Source of the DNA: Candidatus Cloacimonadota bacterium
GTDB lineage: Bacteria > Cloacimonadota > Cloacimonadia > Cloacimonadales > Cloacimonadaceae
Assembly (NCBI GenBank): GCA_022711455.1
Contig: JAKLEY010000004.1
Location: 1-33,443 of the forward strand
DNA length: 33,443 nucleotides
Direction: 5' to 3'
Part shown: positions 1-7,251 of the stretch, piece after piece
How positions within the stretch are numbered: the first letter of the stretch is position 1
Layout of the letters: each line of letters starts with the position of its first letter
Program-made: the position numbers and the translations under genes
The notes under the pieces: generated by a model
What the model was told of the DNA's origin: nothing
What the model saw: the letters and a program-made list of their open reading frames with translations, nothing else
The model's database searches: none

Positions 1-1
1 A

Positions 2-1345
2 AAGGAATACCCCGATCCCGCTCCTGCTCTGGCACGCTTTGATCTCCTGCAATTGCTTCTGCTTCTATCCCAGATAGGTGACAGCATCAACAGTAAAGCA
101 CTGGCAAACAAGCTCGAAAGCAGCGTTAAACCGGGAGAACTCCGCCTCAGCATCATCTATGGACTGGCCTATTCAAACATCCTCCTGCAGGAAGGCCGTG
201 TTCCGGAGCTCAAACGGCTCTGGCTGAGCCTGGTGTTGCACTGCTTTTATCACGACGGAGCCGAATGCGCCATCTTCATTTTGATCAGATGGGTCTGTGG
301 TCTGAACTGGGATGACCGGACCGACCTCAAAAAAGAACTGCTCTTAAAGCTGGATGCCATGCTAAAGGAGCGCAAGGGGCAAAATTCCGCTCTGGTGCTA
401 TACGAACTCTTTGATCTTCCCGGCAAGCAGATCACACATGCCCGGAAATATGAATATTTCAAACGTCTGGCCAAGCTCCAGCCCACTCTGCTTTCCGTTT
501 ATCAGCTCCAAATTCTCTATTTCTTTGCCGGAAACTACTCCAGCGGTATCGAATCCCGCTTCAGGGAATCGATCCTCTACTATCAGTATTCCAATTATTT
601 TCTCTATAAATGCTGGGATCAGATGCTCAACACGGGAGAGTATCTGCGGAAGTTCATGACTCCGGAACAGTATTTTGTGGTTGTTCCCATCCTCGAACAA
701 CGGGTCCATGCTCTGGGAAACCAGATCAGCCTGCAAAACAATGCCTATGTGGAAACTCTCCAGGCGGACTATAACAAGATCGAAAAGCTCTATGAACAAG
801 TGGGTGAACTGTCCCTGACAGATGCACTTACAGGCTTGAGAAACCGGCGTTACCTCCAGAATAACATTTATCACATGATCCATCTCGCATCCCGGCATCA
901 GGTCCCCATCAGCTTTGCCATGATCGATATAGACCATTTCAAGGAAGTGAACGACACCCACGGTCATGCGGCAGGGGACTATGTGCTCAAAGAGCTGTCC
1001 CAGATCATCACCAAAGGCTTCCGCAAGAGTGACATCATCATCCGTTGGGGTGGGGAAGAATTTCTGATGCTGCTCTTCGACACCCTGATCGTTCCTGCCA
1101 TGGCGATCATGGAAGAGGTCCGGGCAGCAGTTGAAGAGCATGATTTCATCTTCCAGGGGCAGGCTATTCCGATCACGATCAGCATCGGCCTATCCCGAAA
1201 CAACACCTTCGACAAGAAAGAGCTGGATATCGCGGCCAAGATCGAAGAGGCAGACAAAGCCATGTATCAGGCCAAAAACACAGGTCGTAACAGGGTCTGC
1301 GCCTTTGATGAGATAAATCCTCCCTTGACAGTTTTGACAGATTAA
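2..1345 (+). CDS. GGDEF diguanylate cyclase, 5' end cut by window edge
   Basis: Likely makes cyclic di-GMP from two GTP. The C-terminal ~170 residues form a GGDEF domain: an entry motif LTDALTGLRNRR (about 821-856), the metal-site segment IDIDHFKEVND (about 923-955) and the active-site GGEEF at 1049-1063. RKSD at 1022-1033 lies exactly five residues before GGEEF, matching the RxxD product-inhibition I-site, so feedback inhibition is expected. The N-terminal ~260 residues are helical with no recognised sensor domain; a TPR-like fold is possible but unproven. The frame is open to the left edge, and the first possible start in the window is only a TTG at 53, so the gene almost certainly begins outside. 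It ends 30 nt before the ABC ATPase gene on the same strand. Confidence 0.9.
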   Translation, partial: KEYPDPAPALARFDLLQLLLLLSQIGDSINSKALANKLESSVKPGELRLSIIYGLAYSNILLQEGRVPELKRLWLSLVLHCFYHDGAECAIFILIRWVCGLNWDDRTDLKKELLLKLDAMLKERKGQNSALVLYELFDLPGKQITHARKYEYFKRLAKLQPTLLSVYQLQILYFFAGNYSSGIESRFRESILYYQYSNYFLYKCWDQMLNTGEYLRKFMTPEQYFVVVPILEQRVHALGNQISLQNNAYVETLQADYNKIEKLYEQVGELSLTDALTGLRNRRYLQNNIYHMIHLASRHQVPISFAMIDIDHFKEVNDTHGHAAGDYVLKELSQIITKGFRKSDIIIRWGGEEFLMLLFDTLIVPAMAIMEEVRAAVEEHDFIFQGQAIPITISIGLSRNNTFDKKELDIAAKIEEADKAMYQAKNTGRNRVCAFDEINPPLTVLTD

Positions 1346-1375
1346 AAAGACCTTAACTTTTGTAAGGAGATTGCT

Positions 1376-2479
1376 ATGGCAAAAGTGCTCGTATCGAATC
1401 TAAATAAGTATTATGACAACGGTTTCCATGCCGTGAAAGACGTGAACTTCACCGCTGAAGATCAGGAATTTGTGGTGCTGGTGGGGCCCTCGGGTTGCGG
1501 AAAAAGCACCATTCTGCGAATGATCGCCGGGCTGGAAGATATATCTTCCGGAGATATTCAGATCGGAGACAAGGTGGTCAACAAGATGCCTCCCAAGGAT
1601 CGGGACATTGCCATGGTCTTCCAAAACTATGCGCTGTATCCGCATATGACTGTCTTTGACAACATGGCCTTTGCGCTCAAGCTGCGTAACGAACCCAAAG
1701 CAGAGATCATCAGGAAAGTCGATCACGCTGCCAAAATGCTGGGCATCGAAGCCAATCTCAAAAGCCGTCCCGGACAGCTCTCCGGTGGGCAAAGACAGCG
1801 CGTCGCCCTCGGCAGAGCCATAGTGCGCAATCCCAAAGTCTTCCTCTTCGATGAGCCCCTCTCCAATCTGGATGCCAAGCTGCGGGTTCAGATGCGTTCA
1901 GAGATCGTGAAGCTGCATCATCAGCTCCAAAACACCATGATCTATGTAACCCACGATCAGGTTGAGGCCATGACCATGGCAGACAAGATCGTGGTGATGA
2001 AAGACGGGATCATCCATCAAATTGCCGCTCCCCTGGAGATCTATAACAACCCCGCAAACATCTTTGTGGCAGGCTTCATCGGCAGTCCCGCGATCAACAT
2101 GGTGGATGGCAAAATCATCCGCAAAGATGGCAGCCTGGCCTTTGACAGCGGTGATTTTATCTGCAAGCTTGCTCCTCAGCAACTGGAACCCCTTGCCTCT
2201 TATGAGAATAAAGCCGTGGTCATGGGAATCCGTCCTGAAGATATCTATGATGCCAGATTTGATTCCATGGCGGACAGTCCACAGAGTTTTGTCACTTTGT
2301 GCGATCTGGTCGAACCCCTGGGCAACGAATATCACGTCCAGCTCAAGACCACAAAATACAATTTCACGGCTCGATTTGATCCCAAGGAACTGCCAAAAGT
2401 GGGGCAGCAACTGGAGATCACCCTGGATATGTTCAAAGCCCATTTCTTCGATCCCACCAGCGAGAATCGTCTCTATTAA
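1376..2479 (+). CDS. ugpC: sugar ABC transporter ATP-binding protein (UgpC/MalK/MsmK type)
   Basis: ATPase subunit that powers carbohydrate-uptake (CUT1) ABC importers at the inner face of the membrane. Visible motifs are Walker [10 protein letters not shown] (residues 37-45, Lys43), the signature [14 protein letters not shown] near 135-148, Walker [13 protein letters not shown] near 155-166, and the H-loop THDQ near 192-195. About 130 C-terminal residues match the TOBE/MOI regulatory domain of this family. At 367 aa it is the normal family length. AAGGAG six bases before the ATG fixes the start. No permease or binding protein is adjacent, so it may be a shared ATPase serving several transporters, as MsmK and MsiK do; that is inference, and the exact substrate is unknown. 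Confidence 0.93.
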   Translation: MAKVLVSNLNKYYDNGFHAVKDVNFTAEDQEFVVLVGPSGCGKSTILRMIAGLEDISSGDIQIGDKVVNKMPPKDRDIAMVFQNYALYPHMTVFDNMAFALKLRNEPKAEIIRKVDHAAKMLGIEANLKSRPGQLSGGQRQRVALGRAIVRNPKVFLFDEPLSNLDAKLRVQMRSEIVKLHHQLQNTMIYVTHDQVEAMTMADKIVVMKDGIIHQIAAPLEIYNNPANIFVAGFIGSPAINMVDGKIIRKDGSLAFDSGDFICKLAPQQLEPLASYENKAVVMGIRPEDIYDARFDSMADSPQSFVTLCDLVEPLGNEYHVQLKTTKYNFTARFDPKELPKVGQQLEITLDMFKAHFFDPTSENRLY

Positions 2480-2489
2480 AGGATAGATC

Positions 2490-3242
2490 TTGAAATATTC
2501 TGTCCTCAGCCTTTGCCTGCTGCTTTGGATTCCGGCATTGGCAGTGGTGACAGAGAATTCAGCTTCCTCCGCAGCGTTGAACGGCTGTGTGCTCTATTCC
2601 GACAACGTGAGTGACTATCAGCTCAGCCCCGTGATCGGTAACACCGGGATTTCGACCTCGTTTGTGAACCGCTTTGGCAGTGCCAATGGCAATGTGTTTG
2701 GCATCCACGGAGCCGAAAATCTGGGCGTGCTGTTCATGGCAGCAGGGCTCAGCTTTACTTCCACGGAGCATTACCGCTGGCAGGATCAATATGTCTCCGG
2801 AAGCCTGGTCTATCAGGGCATGGGCATCGGCTACACCCAGCATTTTCTCTATGAGAAGACAGGCAACGCCTCAGGGCACAACAGCCTGGCCGCGGATCTC
2901 GCTCTGAAGGCTGAGACCGGAGGATACGGCACAGAGATCAGGGTGGTGCGGATGAACAGCCCCGACCGCCAGGTCCATCTCACCACCTCAGCGGAACTCT
3001 ATCCGGGGATCAAAACCGCCACCTCCTATATCATGCAAAAAGACGAACACGGCTATTTTGTGACTGCCACCAGCTATGAGATCCTGTCGCTCCTGAGGAT
3101 GGATTTTTCATGGCAGAGCGAACCCTCCCGGTTCGGAGCCGGAATGAGCCTTCAGGTCGAGCAGATCAGGATAGGCTATGGCATTCGCAGCCATCCCGAT
3201 CTGAAGCTCTCACACGCTGTGGATATCGGCATTCAGTGGTGA
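2490..3242 (+). CDS. putative outer-membrane beta-barrel protein
   Basis: A 250-aa protein with a signal peptide (hydrophobic core residues 4-17, probable cleavage after the LAVV region). The rest has alternating hydrophobic/polar strands rich in Gly, Tyr and Ser, and it ends in an aromatic residue (DIGIQW), the usual C-terminal signature of barrels inserted by BamA. I recognise no family; PorV/PorQ-like or other FCB barrels are possible. The start is TTG at 2490, with AAAGGA seven to eight bases upstream, overlapping the stop of the ABC ATPase gene. No better ATG lies nearby. It sits 10 nt after the ATPase gene, so the two are probably co-transcribed. Confidence 0.7.
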   Translation: MKYSVLSLCLLLWIPALAVVTENSASSAALNGCVLYSDNVSDYQLSPVIGNTGISTSFVNRFGSANGNVFGIHGAENLGVLFMAAGLSFTSTEHYRWQDQYVSGSLVYQGMGIGYTQHFLYEKTGNASGHNSLAADLALKAETGGYGTEIRVVRMNSPDRQVHLTTSAELYPGIKTATSYIMQKDEHGYFVTATSYEILSLLRMDFSWQSEPSRFGAGMSLQVEQIRIGYGIRSHPDLKLSHAVDIGIQW

Positions 3243-3260
3243 TGGGAAGCCGTCCCGGGG

Positions 3261-3301
3261 TGCCGAACTCCGATTCGGCAAGTGGGGAACCGGAGTTCCC
3301 C
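3261..3301 (+). repeat. two adjacent small hairpins with related loops
   Basis: Stem TGCCGAA (3261-3267) pairs with TTCGGCA (3274-3280), and stem GGGGAAC (3284-3290) pairs with GTTCCCC (3295-3301). Read on the minus strand, the second hairpin carries the core ACTCCGGT. The first carries ACTCCGAT on the plus strand. The same core recurs at 4924-4945. The pair fills the space just before the GTG start at 3307, and the only Shine-Dalgarno-like GGAG (3292-3295) lies inside the second hairpin, so the hairpin could affect translation of the next gene. Confidence 0.7.
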
Positions 3302-3306
3302 TTCCC

Positions 3307-4812
3307 GTGAAAGCCCTGCTTATCTTCCTGCTGCTCCTGCCTTTACTGCTATCAGCGCAAACTGAGGAGCTGATCCCGGAGCTTGATCCCCTCCGGCAGG
3401 AGACCGATGCCTTCGACAAGCTGCTCTCGGAGTTCCTGACCGGCAATTTACCACTAAAACTCAGGACTTCCTACAACGTCAGCAGCCAGACATTCTCCCA
3501 AAGCTTGGCTTTCTCTCACAAACTGATCTCCGGAAACCTGAACTATCGCAGGAAAGCAGAGCTCGATCTGTTCAGTGGCGGGATCAGGTTCCAGCCCTCT
3601 TCCAAACTGCTGAAAAGCGTCTATCTGGGCAATTATCGTCCGCAGTTTGGCAAGGGCTTGCTTCTGGGAAGCGGGAGCGTTGAAAGCAGTGGAATGGAAG
3701 TCAAAACCGCAGGCAGTCCGGGTGTCTATCAATTGCAGGGAGCAGCCCTTGAGCTGGTTTTCGGAGCCGTAAAAGCCTCGGTCTTCGGATCCAATCAAGC
3801 GCGTAAAGCCACTATCACAAATGACCAGATCAGCTCCTTGCCTTCCACCCGCTCACAAGCTATCGATCATGTAAAAGAAGAGATAGCGGGCCTGGCTCTG
3901 AGCACTAAAATCGGACATCTGGACCTTGCCTGGCTGAGCTATACTCAAGGCTACGACAGAGCTTTCAGTGCTTCCGGATGGCAGCAGACTCTTTCCGGAA
4001 CCAGTGTTTATGCCAGAACAGAACTGGGCAAAGTGGCCTTTAGCACGGAGCTTGCTTTCACCGGTGACAGAACCGTGAATTCAGTGAGCTCAGCAGAATT
4101 GATCTACCCTAAGTTTCAGCAGGAGATAAAGGTAGCGATCCTGCCCCGCAGACAGATCCCGGCCTATGCCTATCGTCAGACCAGGCTCAGCAGTTCCAAC
4201 CATGCCGATGAATTCAGCTACCGTTTCAGCTGGCAAGCCCTACCCCGCTTAAAATTCAGGTTGCAGTGTGCCAGCCTTCAAAGCAGGGACAGACTTGGCT
4301 CCGCTAAATCTCTGGAACGCATCGATCTGCAATCCGCCTACACGGATTCGCTCAGCTTAGTGCGAGTTTCAGGCAGTTTTTTCGATTCCGAGGTCATTGC
4401 CTTGCAAGACAGTAGCTATTCCAGCACCCGTCCCCTGCAGCTTCGGATGCTTACCGAGATCCGGCGTAAACTGTTCCAGGGGATGGATTTCAGGCTGATC
4501 CTGCGTTATCATCTGGAAGAGAAGACAGAATATCAAAACAACTCCTGGGCTTGGCAGGCTCGCTTCAACTATGCTCTCAAGGCTCTTAACCTATGCTGGG
4601 GGCTGTCCAATTGGCAGAGCAGCAGAAACTATATCCTCAGTGAGGCTGAGCTGGCAGAGGGCTTGTTTAGCGGGGTGACGAAGGAAGGCTTGAACGCGGA
4701 AGCCGGGTTGGAATTGTACTTTCGCAAACTTAAGCTTGGAGCCTCCGGAGCTCTGAGCTTATACACGGGAAACCTGGAGCGGGGACAGGTGTATCTGGAA
4801 TTTAAGATGTAG
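3307..4812 (+). CDS. putative outer-membrane beta-barrel or surface protein
   Basis: A 501-aa exported protein. Residues 1-17 form a signal peptide (LLIFLLLLPLLLSAQ, cleavage near Ala/Gln). The remainder is predicted almost entirely beta: repeated alternating strands and a segment GNYRPQFGKGLLLGSG (about residues 107-122). That segment resembles the barrel part of large ComEA-like helix-hairpin-helix proteins of Bacteroidota; no HhH motif is visible here, so I only note the likeness. It ends YLEFKM rather than in an aromatic residue. The start is GTG at 3307 with a weak, hairpin-embedded GGAG 11 nt upstream. It follows another putative barrel gene by 64 nt of repeat DNA. Function unknown. Confidence 0.65.
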   Translation: MKALLIFLLLLPLLLSAQTEELIPELDPLRQETDAFDKLLSEFLTGNLPLKLRTSYNVSSQTFSQSLAFSHKLISGNLNYRRKAELDLFSGGIRFQPSSKLLKSVYLGNYRPQFGKGLLLGSGSVESSGMEVKTAGSPGVYQLQGAALELVFGAVKASVFGSNQARKATITNDQISSLPSTRSQAIDHVKEEIAGLALSTKIGHLDLAWLSYTQGYDRAFSASGWQQTLSGTSVYARTELGKVAFSTELAFTGDRTVNSVSSAELIYPKFQQEIKVAILPRRQIPAYAYRQTRLSSSNHADEFSYRFSWQALPRLKFRLQCASLQSRDRLGSAKSLERIDLQSAYTDSLSLVRVSGSFFDSEVIALQDSSYSSTRPLQLRMLTEIRRKLFQGMDFRLILRYHLEEKTEYQNNSWAWQARFNYALKALNLCWGLSNWQSSRNYILSEAELAEGLFSGVTKEGLNAEAGLELYFRKLKLGASGALSLYTGNLERGQVYLEFKM

Positions 4813-4945
4813 GTTCGGACTGATCCGAACCAAGTGTACAGGCGGTCGCCGTACCGCCTATCATAGACTATGTTTGTGTATTCCAAGATGGGCGCTACGG
4901 CGAGCGCCCGTACACCTACGGTAGGTTCGGACTCCGTTCCGAACT
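4812..4945 (+). repeat. cluster of four hairpins, middle two an inverted pair
   Basis: Hairpin a: GGTTCGGA/TCCGAACC (4812-4831), starting on the last base of the preceding stop codon. Hairpin b: AGGCGGT, loop CGCCGT, ACCGCCT (4840-4859), preceded by GTGTAC. Hairpin c: GGGCGCT, loop ACGGCG, AGCGCCC (4890-4909), followed by GTACAC. On the minus strand c is a copy of b, and the four differences form two compensated base pairs. Hairpin d: GTTCGGA, loop CTCCGT, TCCGAAC (4925-4944). Hairpins a and d may terminate or protect the upstream mRNA, but no T-tract follows. Confidence 0.75.
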
Positions 4946-4947
4946 GA

Positions 4948-5046
4948 ATGCTTGCAGCCACGCCTCCCGCACGCCCCCCGCATCCTCCAGGCACAAACGT
5001 GTCTGCAGCGTGCCTACAGCATGCCTGCAGCTTAGGAGAGAGTGCA
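4948..5046 (+). repeat. degenerate array with 11-nt period
   Basis: From 4959 the sequence can be cut into consecutive 11-mers whose neighbours resemble each other: CACGCCTCCCG, CACGCCCCCCG, CATCCTCCAGG, CACAAACGTGT, CTGCAGCGTGC, CTACAGCATGC, CTGCAGCTTAG, GAGAGAGTGCA. The unit drifts along the array, so ends differ while adjacent units match. A second array of the same design is at 15743-15863. Confidence 0.6.
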
Positions 5047-5190
5047 GACGAATACTCGGTTTGTGGGGCTGAAGTCGAGCCCGCGCTTGAGTTTAGTAAG
5101 AACTCACAAACTACACAGTAGCGAAGTAGTCCACGGAGCACCTTCAAACCTAATTTAGTGCGGTCACAACTCCAGCGGAACAGGCGCAGC
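5047..5190. other. non-coding stretch with no recognised feature
   Basis: This is the remainder of the 400-base convergent spacer between the gene ending at 4812 and the gene ending at 5212. A minus-strand open frame runs through it (4629-5147), but it has no family signal and covers the repeat cluster, so I treat it as chance. Only minor 5-bp inverted repeats are visible. Confidence 0.5.
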
Positions 5191-5218
5191 TTAATTCTTA
5201 ATTATTAATTCTTAATTT
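5191..5218 (+). repeat. four-unit heptamer array TTAATTN
   Basis: The units are TTAATTC (5191), TTAATTA (5198), TTAATTC (5205) and TTAATTT (5212). The last unit contains the TAA stop codon of the minus-strand radical SAM gene. No facing inverted array is visible here, unlike the arrays near 15681, 18343 and 31376. Confidence 0.75.
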
Positions 5219-6615
5219 TTCTTTAAGGCTTGGTCGAAAGTCTTTCCCAGAAATCTGGTTTTGATCAGGGCCCACAATCCGGCAGCGATGGTGGATGGGT
5301 TCATTGCCTTGCTGCGGAAGCTTTTATAGAGCATGGGGATCAAGCGCCAGCCCTTGCTGAGATAGACTCTCAGGTAGGCTTTGGGGAGGTAGGCTTCCAG
5401 GGCTTTGGGGCTCATGCCAAGGGGTTGATACACGCAGTGCGCGGCATCGTAAAGTTCCCATTTGTAATGTAAAAGGCGTCCTTCAGACTTGATCTTGTTA
5501 TAGAGTTCCGTGCCCGGAAAGGGAGTCAGAATTGAGATCAGGACGTATCCCAGATGCAGGGACTGGAAAAAGCGGATATTCTGCTCGATATACCCGGGAG
5601 CGTCAAATTCATCTCCTGAACCCAGGATCATATACCAGTTGTGTGATATCTTATTGCGGTCCAGAATCTTGATAGCGGTCTTAATATCCTGCAGATTGAT
5701 CTTTTTGTGCATCCGTTCCAGGACTTCCGGGATGCCGCTTTCGATTCCGATGGAACACAGACTGCATCCGGCTTTGGACATCAAAGCCAGCAGTTCCGGA
5801 TGACGCACGATGCTATCGACCCGGCTCATGCAGTTCCACCTGAACTTGAGGCCCTCAGCGATGATCCGGTTGCAAAACTCAGTCACCCATGCAACATCCA
5901 CAGTCAGATTGTCATCATGAAACCAAAACTGCGTGAAGCCCCAGTCCAGGTAATTCCTGATATCTGCCAAAACAGCTTCGACCTTGCGTTGACGGTAGCT
6001 GCCTCCATAGAATGAGGAGATGGAACAGAAGGAGCAATGGAAGGGGCAGCCCCGGCTGGAAACGATCTTGGGAGAAAAGGTGAAGCCGGGAGCCAGCAAG
6101 TCTCTCGTGATCAGCGGCAGACCGTCCAGATCTTCCAGCAGCGCTATCTGCTCATCATTGTGATAGGTGCCGTCCCGGTAATAGACGATCCCCGGGATAG
6201 CGGGGAAGCTGTTGCCATGCGAAAGGCTGTCCAGAAGCCGCACAAAGACTTCCTCTCCCTCTCCGCGGCAGACATAGTCCACCCCTGTCTCTTCAATGAC
6301 TTCCTTATACATGAAGGTGGCATGGTGTCCGCCAATGATAGAGGGCAGTTCGGGATAAAGTTTTTTGCAGCTTTTCAGGAGCTCACGGGCAATGGGATAG
6401 GTGGCTGAAACGCATGATACTCCAAGGATATCCGGTTTGTAGGAATGAATGTATTTCCCGATGTCATGCTCATCCGCGATCACAACGGTGGTTCTGTGTC
6501 CGGCAGCTTTGGCAGCGGCAGCAACATAGAGCACACCCTGGAGCACCTGATTTCCCTTGCGCAGGCTTTCCAGTCCGCCGGTTTTGGCTGCAGGGGAGAC
6601 GAGCAGGATCTTCAG
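5212..6615 (-). CDS. B12-binding-domain radical SAM protein
   Basis: A 467-aa protein with the layout of the cobalamin-binding radical SAM family. It has an N-terminal Rossmann-like part (KILLVSPA, then DILGVSCVSATY and IIGGHHATF), then the 4Fe-4S/SAM motif CPFHCSFC with Cys at residues 190, 194 and 197 (codons at 6048-6046, 6036-6034 and 6027-6025). A barrel part follows with FWFHDDN and SIGIESG. The family performs methylations, ring formations and other radical chemistry on lipids, cofactors or natural products; the substrate cannot be read here. The first ATG/GTG/TTG start is GTG at 6546, but that would remove KILLVSPA and the first beta strand. I therefore prefer CTG at 6615, with AAGGGA upstream and a 4-nt CTGA overlap with rex. 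Last gene of the minus-strand operon. Confidence 0.85.
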   Translation of the reverse strand: MKILLVSPAAKTGGLESLRKGNQVLQGVLYVAAAAKAAGHRTTVVIADEHDIGKYIHSYKPDILGVSCVSATYPIARELLKSCKKLYPELPSIIGGHHATFMYKEVIEETGVDYVCRGEGEEVFVRLLDSLSHGNSFPAIPGIVYYRDGTYHNDEQIALLEDLDGLPLITRDLLAPGFTFSPKIVSSRGCPFHCSFCSISSFYGGSYRQRKVEAVLADIRNYLDWGFTQFWFHDDNLTVDVAWVTEFCNRIIAEGLKFRWNCMSRVDSIVRHPELLALMSKAGCSLCSIGIESGIPEVLERMHKKINLQDIKTAIKILDRNKISHNWYMILGSGDEFDAPGYIEQNIRFFQSLHLGYVLISILTPFPGTELYNKIKSEGRLLHYKWELYDAAHCVYQPLGMSPKALEAYLPKAYLRVYLSKGWRLIPMLYKSFRSKAMNPSTIAAGLWALIKTRFLGKTFDQALKKN

Positions 6616-7241
6616 TGGGCGTCCCTTTCCGCTAACCTCCGGGAGAGAACGGCCAGAGAGGCAAACATATCCACATATTCCACAATGATCTCGGAAGGCA
6701 CGTGGATCTTTTGAGGAGTGAAATTCCAGATCGCCTTGATTCCGCTGTGGACCATCAGATCAGCCACCAATTGGGCAGATTCCGGAGGGACGGTGATGAT
6801 TCCGATCTGGATCCCCTTGCTGGCTGCTTCGCCTGTGATCTCAAGCACTGAATGCACAGGGACGCCGTGGATCGTGGTTCCGATCTTGGCGGGATCGTTA
6901 TCAAAAGCGCCAACGATGGTCAAACCACGCTGGGAGAATTCCTGATAACCCAGCAGCGCGCTGCCCAGGTGACCCACCCCAACCAGATAGCTGGAAGAGG
7001 TGTCGCTCCAATTAAGCAGGTCTTCAATGGCACGGGAGAGCTTCCTGATGTTGTATCCGCTCTGAGGCACATTGTTTATCCCGGTGTAGGACAGGTCTTT
7101 GCGAACCAGGGTCTGGTGCAGATCGGCAAACACGGAGATCTTGGTGGCAGAGGCTTCTCTCAGCCCCGCGCGGGTGAATTGCTTGAGGACTTCCAGATAC
7201 TGCGGAAGCCGCTTGAGAGTCGAAGTGGGGATCCTATCCAA
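6612..7241 (-). CDS. rex: redox-sensing transcriptional repressor Rex
   Basis: Rex represses fermentation and respiration genes and leaves DNA when NADH binds. The 209-aa length is typical. Residues 1-80 form the winged-helix domain (IPTSTLKRLPQYLEVL and SGYNIRKL, both classic Rex segments). The Rossmann domain follows with nucleotide motif GVGHLGSAL, then FDNDPAKIG, IITVPPESAQLVAD and IWNFTP. The start is TTG at 7241, with AGGAG six bases upstream that straddles the end of the 941-aa protein gene. Its stop overlaps the putative CTG start of the radical SAM gene. Its place inside the DUF6754-type operon is the clearest hint that the module responds to redox state. I found no convincing TTGTGAA-type Rex operator upstream of the operon. 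Confidence 0.95.
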   Translation of the reverse strand: MDRIPTSTLKRLPQYLEVLKQFTRAGLREASATKISVFADLHQTLVRKDLSYTGINNVPQSGYNIRKLSRAIEDLLNWSDTSSSYLVGVGHLGSALLGYQEFSQRGLTIVGAFDNDPAKIGTTIHGVPVHSVLEITGEAASKGIQIGIITVPPESAQLVADLMVHSGIKAIWNFTPQKIHVPSEIIVEYVDMFASLAVLSRRLAERDAH

Positions 7242-7251
7242 ACTATGTCTC

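Noticed and set aside
3307-4812. ComEA-like helix-hairpin-helix DNA-binding protein
   Set aside because: Only the barrel-like segment GNYRPQFGKGLLLG resembles those proteins; no helix-hairpin-helix motif is visible.
4629-5147. 172-codon minus-strand open frame in the convergent spacer
   Set aside because: It runs through the hairpin and 11-mer repeats and into the end of the neighbouring gene, and shows no protein-like pattern.
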